From contig CM051511.1 of assembly GCA_028015205.1 (NCBI GenBank), positions 34,340,001 to 34,404,000 of the forward strand: 64,000 nt of DNA. The letters run 5' to 3'. This DNA comes from Mytilisepta virgata (Eukaryota; Mollusca; Bivalvia; Mytilida; Mytilidae). Shown here in pieces: positions 42,470 to 55,340 of the stretch. A model generated the notes under the pieces. That model saw nothing but the letters and a program-made list of their open reading frames with translations, had not been told where the DNA came from and did not search any database. The position numbers and the translations under genes are program-made. The stretch's first letter is position 1; each line of letters begins with the position of its first letter.

Positions 42470-42752
42470 CTTTTAAATTGTGTTTCCCGTGTTGCTTTGA
42501 TGTATGTCCACGGAATCCTCCTATTGTCTTCAGAATTTTGTTACACTCGGGACAAATATAATGCGTGGATTGATCACTTTGAATAACATTGTCACTGTCA
42601 GTTTTTAACTTCTTTGGTTTGTCGGCTGAAACTATAAATTCTTCGTCACCTTCTTCATGGTACAGTTCGCTGTCGGTAAACTCCTCGAGAATATAATCTA
42701 ACTGAAAATCGTCAAGATCGTCATCCCAGGACAGAAAATCGGATTTAGCCAT
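42470..42752 (-). CDS. First coding exon of a C2H2 zinc-finger protein
   Basis: Starts at ATG 42752 (AACATGG, good Kozak) and reads MAKSDFLSWDDDLDDFQLDY.., an acidic segment, then a basic patch (KPKKLK). One canonical C2H2 finger follows: CPECNKILKTIGGFRGHTSK-QH (C-x2-C-x12-H-x4-H). The donor AAAAG|GTATGG follows immediately after HNLK. Acidic N-terminus plus a finger suggests a nuclear DNA- or RNA-binding role. The frame stays open upstream to an earlier ATG at 42857 (MASIQTTL..), which is less likely. Only this exon is seen, so the product is partial. Confidence 0.5.
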
Positions 42753-43310
42753 GTTACATAGATACACATTTACGAATTTGGTCAGAATGTAATAAATGAG
42801 TAATTTTGATGGGAATTTCTGTTTAAATAAGGAGAGTGTTGTTTGTATTGAAGCCATACTAGCCGACAAATGGAAGAAATTTCGCTAAAAAAACATTGAA
42901 TTAATTAAATCCTTTATTATGTTATTAGTACAAATTTGTTAATAAATGTATTTATAATTTAATTCTTTGAATTAAAGTGAATACCAAGCGAATAATTAAT
43001 CACATTAGATTATTTGATTGATTAGACAGAGGAAAACGATCAGCTGATTGACTATTTGTTTACATATCGTTAAGTCGTTAATGACTACAGGTGAAGTCTC
43101 GAACAGTGCCGCGATAATTCACGTTATCTGAAGGAGTAGCGAATCTCTGGTTTTATATGTCTCTGTAAAAAACAATCAAAGTTTGTAAAAAATAGTACAA
43201 ACTTTTGACTGCAAAAGTCAAAAGGGGGGGGGGGGGGGGGCATATACAGCGACCAAATTCGCGATCCAAGTGGCAGAGCACCAAACTACTAGATTACGAC
43301 AGATATGAAT
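42753..43310. other. Upstream of zinc-finger exon, with G homopolymer
   Basis: Presumed promoter side of the minus-strand zinc-finger gene. A run of 18-19 G lies at 43224-43242. No TATA box is evident. Confidence 0.35.
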
Positions 43311-43690
43311 TTAATTTAATTTTGAATTTCTTAAGGTGTACAGATCATTTAATAAAATGTATAGTTTATTATAAGTAAAACTGTCTTCAGCCGACATTAA
43401 CCAAATAAATTTTGAAGTATTATCCAGATTCTTTAAGTTTGGGAAATTATCTTCAATAGAAGTTAGAGTATCCTGTCTGGTTCTCAGTAACACAGGACAT
43501 TCTAAGAGAAAATGAATCTCTTTTTGTACATTACTTTTGCAGAGTTTACAAGTTCTTTGATCTGCTGGGACATTTAAATATCGTCCCCGCTTAATTTCTA
43601 ATTTATGTGAACTAATTCTAAACTTTGTGATTAGCCTTCTTTGGTTAAGACTGCCCCACTTTAGATAATCTTCAAATCTGAAGTTATTTT
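43311..43690 (-). pseudogene. LINE ORF2 C-terminal fragment
   Basis: On the minus strand it reads DYLKWGSLNQRRLITKFRIS, then HKLEIKRGRYLNVPADQRTC, KLCKSNVQKEIHFLLECPVL and a tail to a stop at 43311. This is the same LINE tail domain (R-rich block, C-x2-C...H-x3-C finger) as at 4.6 kb, but from a different subfamily. 5' truncated. No RT remains. Confidence 0.75.
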
Positions 43691-46600
43691 TAAAAAGAAA
43701 TCACCGAACAACACAAGGCTTAACTGGCTGTGAACTAATTATCGGGTAAAAATCTCATAGTTACAATAATAGCTAAAAATGTCAGCTAGGCATTCCCACA
43801 AGAATCTATGCACATTTTGTTTTTTTAATGACTCGATCTAGATCTATACCAATTGAACAATTTAAATGTGCTAAAACGCAAGCTGGTATATGATATTCTT
43901 AATCAAAAGGCGTGACTAAATCATGTAAATCTAGAGTAAACAGATAAAAATATGCATAAAAATGATTTAAATACACTTAAATATATCAAATCTAAAACAT
44001 GCTAAATGCATTTTGTTTTTGTTAAAGAAAATTTCACACCTTCATTATTCGTGTTATTGTTTTTAAGATCATTTTTGTTTGTTTTATATCTTGAAATGAA
44101 AATAAACAAGCTTGAGTAGGTAATTATAACATGCACAAGTCCTTGATAGTGGGGACACGATTGTTGACACGCTATACTTGTTTAATAATACCACATTGTG
44201 TTAATTATTTAAATAAAATTTCTCAGTAATCCAGTTTAGTTTGTACGTTGGTGTGTTTTGGATTGCCTGCAGGCCCGACGGAGGGGTGGGGTTGTAGGGG
44301 GGCACCTTGTAAAAAAGTTGACAGGTGGGTTCTTCCAGCAAATTTGAACCCCGACCTCTTTCCAGAAAAAATCTGACCATGTTACATACCCCATTACAGA
44401 CAATCTGTGTCTAAAATAATACCCATTTTTAACCAGCAATCCAAGTGTAGCACATTGACATCCAGATTTGCCCACAGCTACTTGTCTTATGTTTTTTTCC
44501 CCATGTAAGTATTTAAATTTCTTTTTTAGATATGATTGTGACTGAAATTCTATGTTACCCTGTTCCAGATTGTCTTGACATATAACCCCATTCCAGATAG
44601 TAAGATATTACCCCTTTGTAGAAAAGAGAAAAAAGTATACCACTTTATAGTCGTTTAGCGAAATAAAACCGGCCCCTTTTGTCAGAACAAGCCTAGCACT
44701 GTCCCGCCCCGGGTCTGCAGGGGACGAGTGAATATATAAAGCAAGGCAAGTTTGAGATTTTATAAATGATACATCAATGCATTTAGCACATGTAAATCTA
44801 GGCGCAATTACCCTTGGTGTTCAAAGTATAAATTATTTGCCAAGATTGATTTAAGATGAATTTAAATAATCCAAATAGCCCGTTTAATTCACACAGGCAC
44901 GGAATAAGAAATATAAAGTTTCTGCAAGGGACGGATTGATACCATAATTTATGTGGAACTACAACACACAGGTTCAAGACGTCTTAACGTTTTAATACTT
45001 TGCATCGCCCTAAGTGGCCTCGGAATTTTTGTATGTTACTCGATAATCTTCCGATTTTCTAACCAAAGTATAGAAATACATGGTATACATCCAAGTGTTT
45101 TGCTTCTAATGCAGTTTTTATTGGATGCAGGCAGGTATCCTTTTGTCCACACTCGGCTGTTTAAATATAGAATTACGCAGAGTTAAAATATTATTATAAA
45201 AATAAGGTTAAATTCAAATAAGATGATTAAAATACGGAAATGAAAGGAAAAGAACATAATATTATTTTCAAGAATTTTAAATTATCAAAGAATTGAAGAC
45301 AAAGAAAAAACAATTTACATAAAAAGAAAGAAAGAACAACAGAAATAAAGAAGAATGGAACTTAATCTATCATAATGATTGTGCCTCACTTAAAAGACTG
45401 TTATTATAACATTGTATAATGCCACCTCGTTGACATCAATTTTCGTGGATTGGGGCAAAAAGACAAATTCATGGGTTCTTAGTTTCGTGGATTTAAAATT
45501 CCAAAAAAAAAAAAAAAAAACAAAAAAAAAACAAAAAAAAAAAAACAAAAAATGATGACAGTTATGATTGGTGAAAATTTTAAAAATCGATTGTTAAATA
45601 AACATTTTTCAACTATACAACAGGCTTACTTTGAAGTGCAATCAACCATATTGTTATTCTAAGATTAAATTAAACTTAACTTATAGCCATTAGAAGTCTG
45701 TTCAAAGCAATATTGTAAGAACGAAGGTTGCTGTTCAAGCCAAAACACAACCAAAGAAATTAACTAAATTTATATACCTATATGGAGTTATTTTCTTTCA
45801 GAACGACAGGTCTTTCTTTTGAAGAATCAACCCGGACGATACCAAGTTTCAATGAAATTTGCTTCAAGGCATAAAATAATGACCTGTGTAAGGTCATTAT
45901 TTTCCCTGATTAAAATGCAAACTATAATTTACTTTAGCATTTAATTCGTTTGATAGTTATCGTGTGTTGTTGCCAATTGGGGTTTTACTTTTTAAATTTC
46001 CATCTTTGTTAGGTTTAAGGCAGAAACAATCCTTTCCTCCGTTTATTAGACTGAAAAACCAACAATCGTCGTTGACGCACATCTTAACTTTCGGAACAAA
46101 TAATGTGAAGTATGTTAATTTCTGAACAGTTCGTTAAAAATTGTTGGAAAAATAATCTGCTTTTCCGCGATAAAAATGTCATGAAAAAAAAGAAACAAAC
46201 ATAGCATCCCCCTTTCATAAACTAAGTTGATACAATAAATTACTTACAAAGTGACTTGTATTTTTCATACACCGTAACAATTCATTTGTGTCTTGCTTCA
46301 TGCAGTTACAGTAATATTTTTATTGTAACTGGATAATGATTTCTAAAGTTTATATCTAGATTAATTAGTGAGTTTTATTTCACATTATAAATAAGCCATA
46401 GGGTGTATTAAAACTTAAACGCATCAGAAAAGAATATCCCACTTTAGTGTGGTCGGTAAAATAGGATGCAAATCCTGCAAATCTTTGCAGAAAATAATAT
46501 TTTTTGACGGTATATAAGTCAGATAATGCATATTTTAAAGTTTTTCTTGTCGTATAATACACCTAGGGGTGTCAGGATTGCCCATTTGATCAATCCTGAC

Positions 46601-47510
46601 ACCCCTCGATGTGTTATACGACAAGAAAAACCTTAAAATATGCATTATCTATAACTTAAATTCTTATAATTGTTCTGTAATACATGTATATCAACTTCAA
46701 TGAACACTCTACTTGAAGTAGTTATTTATGTTCACTAATTTATCTAAGCCCAAATTTCTTCCTGTACAGGAGCAAACTAAATCATTCTTCCCTGTCAACA
46801 TTGTTGTCCGTCTGAGATATATTTATTACATGTATTAAAGATAAAACGATGATAATTGAAATATTTGAAAGAACCTCGAGCTTTTTGTTTCCTTTTTATA
46901 AAACGATTGAAAACATATATTTCGTTGGGTTTTTAAATTCGTGGATGGCGTTTTCCACGAAATTGACGAAATTTGGTGTATCAAGAATATTAAGTGTTTC
47001 ACAGTAGTACACAAATCTTGACGACACTCTCTACCATTAACGCCCCCTTCGGGAGCGAAGACTTTTAGAGTCAGAATCGTGATACCTGAAATGAGTTTCT
47101 GGAAAGAGCTATTGCCACGCTCGCAACATTGGCCACCATGCCACACCAACAGCATATTAGTTTATGACCGTTCATTCATTCATATATTCGTTTCGTATAA
47201 AATAGCCGATAACATACATTGTAGGAACACTCGATTACAACAGGCATGACAAGAAACAAAAAACGCGATAATAATTTTATTTCGACCAGTCATGATCATT
47301 TTTGTTGAAAGGTTTATAGAATTTAATACTTATCAGTGCTAAGTACAAATAAAGTATACGAAAAACAAATTTACACTGTATTAGTTCATGTTAATTGTTG
47401 ATCACTAATCATGCTAATAGATGTTTGTTGGCACACGATGCAGCAAAGAAGACGACACTATAAAATCGATATATTTCATTATTTATTTATCATCTAAAAT
47501 GTTTTAACAA
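43691..47510. other. Gene-poor region with dispersed repeats
   Basis: 44250-44730 is a diverged repeat with 'ACCCC.TTCCAGA' motifs. A frame at 44953-45186 has one hydrophobic segment (VLILCIALSGLGIFVCYSII) and could be a membrane-anchor exon, but begins with GTG and has no splice support. 45507-45550 is poly-A. 45440-45500 and 46930-46970 carry the 'TTCGTGGAT' repeat. No confident gene. Confidence 0.4.
46521..46650. repeat. 60-bp-stem hairpin
   Basis: Arms 46521-46580 and 46591-46650 pair with about four mismatches around a 10-nt loop (CCCATTTGAT). The arm core includes GGGGTGTCAGGATTG. Probably a compact MITE. A hairpin RNA is possible. Confidence 0.75.
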
Positions 47511-47514
47511 AGAC

Positions 47515-47790
47515 TCCATTCAAGTTTTAGTTTAAAATTTATTGACTAAAGTGTTCGCATTGTCTAGTCAAGCATTTTTATTCGTGTTATTGTAACGAAG
47601 GTTAGAATCGATTAGATAACGGATAAAGTTAACAATAAGAGTGTAAAGGAAGTAAATATATTTAGCTTTCTTTATATACGGCCGAAAAAGGTCTACCGAT
47701 GTGATATATCTGACGTACATGCTGGTCGGTGAGTAAAATTTTGTCGAACTGTACAGATTGACACATTGCGAAAGAATGTTATATCCTTTT
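47515..47790 (+). repeat. Duplicated segment, left copy (possible first exon)
   Basis: Related in direct orientation to 50495-50770: 'TTTAAAA.TT..TGACTAA.GTGTT.GCATT', then 'GTACATGCTGGTCG' versus 'GGACATACTGGTCT'. Each copy is followed at the same place by a GTGAGTA donor, then 'TTGTCGAA.TGT.CAGATTGA'. The conserved donor hints at duplicated 5' exons. Confidence 0.5.
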
Positions 47791-48180
47791 TTACTATATT
47801 TTTTCCTCAGCCTTTATGTATCAGTTCATGATGTTTCTATCATACTACGCTTAAATTTTTTTTGATAATAAAGCATACATACCAAGTAGACACTTTGGAA
47901 TTTAGAGGCGTTGCGCTTTAAAGGTGTTTTAACAGGACAAATATACTAACTAGACCTATCTAGATATGACTAATGCTTTAAAAATGCTTTTTGGTTTGGA
48001 AGAAATGTTTTTATGGACAAATTATCGGTATTCCAATGTGCATTGAGCACCTCTGTTTCTCTATTGCCATGAATTGCAATTTATGGCCAAGCTATATAAA
48101 GACAAGATTGAACATGACCTATATAAAGATTTCAAATAAGTCCTTATAAAACATTTGAATCCATGGGATTATTTTCTTTT

Positions 48181-48620
48181 CAGACGGGATACCGTTTTAT
48201 GTTGTCAAAACATCCTCTTGTAGCCTGCCCATAACGATATCTCCGTATAAACTCCTCGAGATAGGGTGGTAACTTATCAAAGGTGATGTCGCCTTTTGCA
48301 TTTGTTCCAGTTGAACATGTAAGACTCTGGTTTCTGATTACACTCCAGTTACTGGTCTACAAAGTGAAGGAAATTGTTTGCTGTTCTGTTTGTGTAACCG
48401 CGCTGCCCAATGTCATTGTATGCATGACACTGATCTGAATGAATAATACTGCCTGAAAATACATTTCTTATAATGGGTATCATGGTTGCCGCATCACGAA
48501 CATTTTGCAGTGGTCTGACACGGTGGTACTACTTAAGTTTAAGTTTATGTCGAAATCAGCTTTCGTCAATCTGCAAAACAACCCCAGGCCTAGCAAGTCT
48601 GTTGACGAAACTATTGAAAA
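48181..48620 (-). pseudogene. Merlin-type (ISXO2-like) transposase remnant
   Basis: In one main minus-strand frame with a few stops it reads VVLQIDES (first catalytic Asp block), then AATMIPIIRNVFSGSIIHSD (second Asp), YNDIGQRGYTNRTANNFLHF-VD, a Glu block (PESYMFNWNKCKRR) and, after a frame change, PPYLEEFIRRYRYGQ and FDNI. This D-D-E layout and the VNH..FVD-like step are those of ISXO2/IS1595-type transposases, which in animals define Merlin elements. Stops follow IDES and VDQ. No terminal repeats were located. Confidence 0.75.
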
Positions 48621-49784
48621 GACAGACATAACGCAGGAATTGATACAAATCAATTAGCGTTCACCTTGAAAGGCTTACCAACTCTGATATCATATCGATA
48701 TGAATCTTTGGTGCGAAAATTTAACTGTACATTTTATGGAAACGTAGTTAACAAAGCTTATGCACTAAAAAAACACTCTTTGGATCTTATCAAACAATTG
48801 AACCAACTTATTAGGAAGGGATACAGTTTCAAAGTTATGATCCGATCCTTAAATCGACTATTGTTTGGTACCAATATCAAATACCTTATCAATTCCTAAA
48901 AGAAAATTTAAATCGTTTTGAACCATTTGCTTTACATGTCCAGTTTGTGGTCTTGTGAAACTTCTAGCTATGCCATCTTAGATTATGGTAACAAAGCCAA
49001 CAGTAACTCGGTGGGCGGGGGGTTAACTTGACCATTTAATGACGGGTGGTGCGTCCGCGAACTTGAAACCCCTACACGAAATTATCCACGTTATATCGAA
49101 TTGGTTAGCCGAAAATATCCAGGAAAGCTAAAATCACATACCCCAAATTATCCAAAAATAATAACATTTGTTATTATATCAAAAAAAATAATGGATAGAC
49201 CTGAATTCTCCTCGGTGCTTTATAAAAATCTGCAGATTTTTTTAAAAATCATGACCGGAATTCTAAAGAGTGTCAAAAAATGCCGACCCAAAATCTCCGC
49301 CATCTTTGTAAAATCTTGATCCGAATTTGCCGCTCGTCCCGTATCTAAATATCACTGAGTTACCCACCCCCCTCGAAGACATTAATAAGCAAAAAAAAAA
49401 GAACCACAAAACTCCAAGGATTGCTGACACCACAGAAGAAATAAACATGGGGTTACTCAACCATATCTACAAATTACCCATGCGTATCCACCGAGCAGTC
49501 ATGTAAACCTTATTTTAACCACAACTTTAGAATTATTTATATACTTGTTATTTATGCTTTTTGCTCCATGTCCGTTTTTCCTCATAAATGTATATTCTAA
49601 ACTTAAAATTTTTACACCTGGCAAAGTTTTATCACAACTTTCTTATTTACATGTACATTTGTAACAACGTTAAGTAACTGATTTTTCAACGCAACATGGG
49701 TTCTATTCCTCAATTGTACAATTTGTTAAAAAGTTGAAAAGTTAAGAATTAATACTATATATATTTTGTACAAATTCAAGTTAG

Positions 49785-50370
49785 AAACTGCACCCTTACC
49801 AAAAAGGAATGTGTGCAGCTGATCTGCAAACTTGCGAACATTGCTGCAGACTTGCTGCAATATCGCAGAAACAACGCGGGAAATCAACGTTCGCAAGAAC
49901 ATTACAGAAAAGCTAATTAAACCTGGGCATGCCTAGTTTCCACTTCATATTAGTTTAAATTTGAATTGGTGGAAATGACCATGAACTGAGTTGTTCTATG
50001 AATAAATGCATAATTTGAAGAAACAAAGATGGTATTCCATGAAGTAAGATGTTTCATTTATGTTGATTTAAACACAAAATTCAATGTTGAATGTTTTATA
50101 TATATAATAATATATAATTAAGGGAATTATAGTTGCATGCATGTATAATTAAAAACTGAAATCAATATAAATATATATACCACATCTATAATTTGTATTA
50201 TGGAACTTCATTTTTTTTTAAATTTAGGACAATTAGCAGCTAAAAGAAATTTGTATTGGTCAAAATCTTTCTGCGCCCTTGTTGCGATGTTCGCAGACTT
50301 GCCGCAATGTTTGCAGCAAGCTTGCTGCAAACATTCACAGGAAGGTTTTTATTTCGGTAAGGATGTCCTT
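49785..50370. mobile_element. MITE-like inverted-repeat element
   Basis: 'CACCCTTACCAAAAAGG' near 49788 opposes 'CGGTAAGGATGTCC' near 50355. Both sides carry opposed 'CTGCAAAC.TGCG(A)ACAT' and 'GCAGACTTGC(T/C)GCAAT' blocks (49815-49860 and 50285-50335). The interior is AT-rich. The duplication at the target is not readable. Confidence 0.45.
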
Positions 50371-50494
50371 TAAGTATTTATTCTTGTGTTTTGTGGGGAT
50401 TTAACAGTCGGCTTAACAGCCAACAGAAAATGATTTCACAATTTAAAATCGCACAAGATTTTTTTACGATCTAATTTGTATTTTTAAACAAAAA

Positions 50495-50770
50495 CCTTGT
50501 TCAATTTGAAATTTAAAACTTCCTGACTAAGGTGTTTGCATTCATTGCAACAATAGTTTAGAATAGATTAGATAGTAACACACTTAAATTTAAAAATAAG
50601 TGGTCTCAAGGAAGGACATACAGAAAAATACGTCCTTTTTAAGTGGGATAAAATCGATTAGACGAAAAAGTCCTGTAATGTTTATGACGGACATACTGGT
50701 CTGTGAGTATATAGTATTGTCGAATTGTGCAGATTGATACATTTGGAAAGAATTTTCTCCTATTGTTTAC
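50495..50770 (+). repeat. Duplicated segment, right copy (possible first exon)
   Basis: Partner of 47515-47790. Here ATGACGGACATACTGGTCT|GTGAGTAT would give a short leader. Splicing to 52001 would stop after 18 codons, so any use is likely in the 5' UTR. Confidence 0.45.
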
Positions 50771-50999
50771 GTGTTTAATCGGTGGGATTAAAATTTATAA
50801 TATTTTTAACCACTTCAAGGTGATTAAATTTCTACGTGGGAATTAACGGCGTTTTTTCTACAGTTATTGAAACGATAAATAAGAGAAGTCCCAAAATGAC
50901 GTCTATGTAAAGAAACTACATAGCAACGACATTTTCTTGAGGTTTTTGTCGAAAATCATAGGAGAAACAGATTCTCCTTCAATTTACTCGTGAGTTAGG

Positions 51000-51059
51000 G
51001 AATTCTCCACCCTCAATAGTTAAATCTTAGATAAATTTAACTATATCGGGTGGAGAAAT
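51000..51059. repeat. Short hairpin
   Basis: AATTCTCCACCC..TAGTTAAAT opposes ATTTAACTA..GGGTGGAGAAATT with a loop of about 9 nt. About 20 of 25 bases pair. Confidence 0.45.
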
Positions 51060-51614
51060 TATCCTTTCACGCTGATGAGGTAATTATTGTGAGAGTTATT
51101 GCCCTTGGATATAGGAATGATTGTCAAAATATTAGTTTTTAGATTTTTTTTGCAAACCCCTTTAACAAATGATCGTATTTTTGGTATGTGAGCTTATAAT
51201 GATGAGCTACAGATCAAGTTGGAGTTCCAAGCAGATCGGGAAATTATTGTATACCCCTTGCAAACCAGCTCTGTCTTTATTCTTCTTATTCTCTCAACTC
51301 AAGCCGGTAGGGGACATTGTATTGCTCAGCAATACTATCAGAATCTATCAGAATGCTTGCTTTTTTTAATTTTGAAAGCATAGTCACTATTTGTATTCTT
51401 ATTTTATTTTTTAATACATTATTTGACAATAATCTAGGAAGAGTGTTATTATTCACATAACTAGTGAATACAGGACTTAGAATATACAATGAGTTTTACT
51501 CTAAAACAATATTGTTTATAATTAGTAAAAAATGGCAATTCTGAAGGAGTTCGCTCTCAGTATATGAATAGGTCCGAGTGAAACCTGATAATAGACATTA
51601 TCATGTAATGCTAT

Positions 51615-51771
51615 GAAATGAAATGAAATGATTATATAATAGTTACTTATGCAGAGTGCATTAGCATGAAATATAGACTGCGGTGTTTCAGTCAATACTA
51701 CTGTCCCGAGGGATGTCTATGTTTCATGATAATGCATTTTGTATGAATAACTATTATGTTCATTTCATTGA
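51615..51771. repeat. MITE-like hairpin
   Basis: AATGAAATGA..TAATAGTTA(51618-51680) is an imperfect inverted match to 51713-51771 (..TAACTATTATGTTCATTTCATT). Both arms include a CATGAAA.ATAGAC block. Loop about 32 nt. Confidence 0.5.
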
Positions 51772-52000
51772 AGCGACAATGGATATTTGGTGCAGACTTT
51801 TATTCCGAGAATATATTAAAAAGAATTTTGAGACTTAATCTATTATCCAAGCCCATGTTCAATGTAAACTCTGGGTATTGTCATTTTGTGCTTTATTTTT
51901 TACCGCACTCCATTATTCATGTTATTGTTCACATTGATTGTTTCCCATATTGAAGAAAAATTCTTTGAAAACCAATTTACACAAAATTTCTCTTTTTCAG

Positions 52001-53229
52001 CTTCTACCAGCAGACGTACTAGCTTCAGCTATATTTTTCAAAACATCTGAATCATATTTGCTGGTGTATTGAAAGAGGCAAGGTATGAGTATTTAAACCG
52101 TTAAGCTTACACAGAGCGACGGTGCCCTGTAACTAATTTCTTTCAGCACTCGTAAGGCGACGTTTTGTTTTGTGTTCATGTCTAGTAATAAACCTTCAAT
52201 AATAGCTCATTACAAATTTATAGTTCTTTGGGACAGTTAAATATTAAGAAGGGTGTGTTTCCATTTTGCAAATATAGGTAAAATTGTGTTGGGCTAAATG
52301 GGAATTTTTAAGTAGGTGTGCTTATCTGGCATCAAAGGATATTTGGTTATTTTCTGTTCTTTATGCCCATAAAATTATGATACAACTTACATAACAATAT
52401 TTATCATATACTTAGTGCTAAATAAAGGAAAATTGCATATACGATACTGAAAGAACATTGTCAGCTGTATTTTCTACCGTGATGAAATCGATATCATCAC
52501 ACCTTTATTATACCCCTTAACGTTAAAATGGTATTAGTCACATGCCCAGAACAAACACTTTAATTTATTTCGTATCGTATTTGTAATCTTGGCACATTTA
52601 AAACAATGTAGTATTTTAACACGACTCTTGAATTGTTTACTCTGTGTAATGATTTATAAAAGGGAATTACACAGTAAATAAAAGACGGTCATTGAAGGTA
52701 GGTTTTTTTAATGAATCTAAATCAAGATTAAAGAAAATATAACATTAACAAGGGGGAAATTAGTATCTTAATACTAAAAAACTGAAGGAAATTAAGATTA
52801 CAATAAATAAATGAAGATGAAAATTAGATAGAGTGGAAAATCTTTTATCACCTGATATTCATTATAAATATAAGAATGATTTGTCAAAAAATTGCATATG
52901 TTAATTGTGTATCAATTCAACGTATTAAGACAAGTAATGGAAGAGAGAAATACTTCCTCCAAGTACCTTACTTATATAAACATAAACATGATAAAGATCT
53001 ACAACCTGAGGCATTAATTAATAATGTGGAATTGACATTTGTATAGAATGGCTGTCTTTTTTTTCTTTTTTTTATCATTACTACTGTTATTTTTGGGCTT
53101 TCAAGTTTTTTAGTCATTAGGTATATGAACTGTTATAAATAAACTATTGGGCCGTTGTTTGTTCTACTTGAACAGTATGAATGAGATATATCGACAAAAG
53201 AATGCAGAAGCGACGAAACAGCGGGAAAA
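52001..53229 (+). other. Possible small spliced transcription unit
   Basis: Two exon-like segments with good borders. 52001-52082: acceptor TCTCTTTTTCAG, donor AAG|GTATGAG, no long frame. 53176-53229: acceptor TTGTTCTACTTGAACAG, donor AAAA|GTGAGA, encodes MNEIYRQKNAEATKQREK from its first ATG. The second looks like the N-terminus of a charged helical protein. Later exons are uncertain; an open block EIQETERQRIGQNAL.. at 54535-54738 is a weak candidate. Confidence 0.25.
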
Positions 53230-55103
53230 GTGAGATAAGATTGAGGGTGTGGATGTAAATCTCAAATGCTCATGTGATACTTTCTTCAGTAAATTTTTAT
53301 CCAACTTTTTTGTATTCAGTTTTAAAAATCATTGATCTGTAAATTATTTGAGACTGGAATTTTTAGGTCAAACAATTTTAAATTTCAAATATATACTGAG
53401 ATTACCTAAAAATGTAATAAATAGGTTTGTTAATTATATAAGGTTTAAGTCTGTCAAAATAATTTAAATCAGTATATGTGAACTAATATACTGAACAGCA
53501 AAAGAAACGTCGCAACTAATTACAATCTTACAGACATTTATTTTGATATTAAAAAAAATCAAATAAATTCACTTTACATTATTCAAACATTAGATTCACT
53601 GCCTGTAGGTTATAACTATATCGAATTTTCTGATAACACAATTATCACAGAATTTTAGTGTTTTATGGCACTTAAGTTAATAGCGGGTATGTCAACCACG
53701 AGCGTTGGATACCAGGTATTCAGATTTTTTATTGAAAAGCAGGTCCTACGAAAGGCAGGGATTTCGAGTATTGTCCAATACCCGACAAAAATCATTCATG
53801 GGAAATCCATTTAAATGTGACTAATGTTTTATATAATTCTCTGTTCTTTATTTAAAGATCATCAAATTTTAAACAATTATTTTCTATTATAATTACAAAA
53901 AATCCACATTTGTTGATTCATATCTTGAAATATACACTGTATCAAAACTTGTGTGGTTGAAACAGGTAGTACTACGGAAATATATTAGCTAAATCGGGGC
54001 ATTTCATGTCATTAAACGACAAACAAAATATACCTGTGTAGCTGCACCGGAAAAACCCAAGCTATACCGTATAATATTGATTAACCAGAAAGTACACAAT
54101 TTCAAATTTTCCTTAAAATTCATGCATTATTTTTTGTCATCATACAATATAAGGAAGAACAATTTAATTCCAAGAGGGATGAGGTACGTAGGGTTGCGTT
54201 CCTTTACGTAGGAGGTATTTTTTAAAATTCTGTAAACTTTCAAAGCATCCATGCCTGCCCACGAGTCTTTAAATATATTTTTGCGTGCTAGCTCAATCAG
54301 ACCAATTTAAAAATACCCATCTTATTGATTAAGAAATATACAAACCTGCCCCTTAAGCCCAATTTCTTTTTAAATTCATCTTTGCCACAATATTCCACTT
54401 TATATTCCAATTTAATTAAGGATATGGATGCGGGTGATTGAATAGAGCATAAATGGTCCAAATAATAGATAAATAATGAGCCATGAATAATGATGTTCTA
54501 CAAAAAAATAATTTTGCGGAAAAAATTAATACAGGAAATACAGGAAACAGAAAGGCAGAGAATAGGACAAAATGCTCTAAGAATATCTATCAAATGTATT
54601 GCAATAAAACTTAATAAGAGGACATATATGTCACTGGCAACTTATACTAAGGCCATAATAAAAAAAAAACCATTTTACTTGAAATTTAGGGAGGTTGAGA
54701 TTTTTTTTCTGGAGAGGATTGTAACTAAACTAGACTAGCCAACAATTGAATACTGACGTAATTCCACCTTGCAAGTATTATTTGACTTCTTGTCAACAAT
54801 CTAAACCTGAAAATCAACTTTTAACATATAAAAACAACAACCTCAGAAAACTCCCGCTTGGCATTCGGGGTCACAAGAAAACACGAGAAACACAATTTCC
54901 ATCAATGGACTTCCAACGACAGTTTAACTTTGTCTCCTGGTGAAATATATTTCGCTGCGCTAGCTTGAATTCAAAAATAAGGAGGACTAAAGGCCGCTTA
55001 GACGACGATGATTACAGCACGGTTCCCAGATTAGGCCATGCTGTAGGCGGCAGTAACAGTAACTCTATCATGGAATTATTACAGATATTGTGTAACAGTA
55101 GAG
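53230..55103. other. AT-rich region, no confident gene
   Basis: Contains the weak coding blocks mentioned at 54535-54738 and 54746-54943 (the latter ends FPSMDFQRQFNFVSW-stop). A repeat-like 'GAACAGCAAAAGAAACGTCG' lies at about 53495. Nothing else is supported. Confidence 0.35.
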
Positions 55104-55340
55104 CATGAATAGTATATAGGGACAGTTCAGTTGGGATTTGAGGAGGTGCCGGAAGTGACGTCACAGGAAGCGGAAGTCAGATGACCGAAGTGGTTTGCGC
55201 GCATGCGCAACCGGTAGTAGTGGTTTTCCCGCCATTATTCTTAATTTGTTTACGGAAGTGACGCCAGTTACGTGCTTTGAAGATGTGTTGTTTGTGTATG
55301 CTTGACCGGAATTCGGATTGGATTATCTCCCCTTTTCCCC

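Noticed and set aside
48666..48899. 77-codon plus-strand frame with basic helical composition
   Set aside because: Lies opposite and upstream of the Merlin relic, with no start context, splice sites or recognisable motif.
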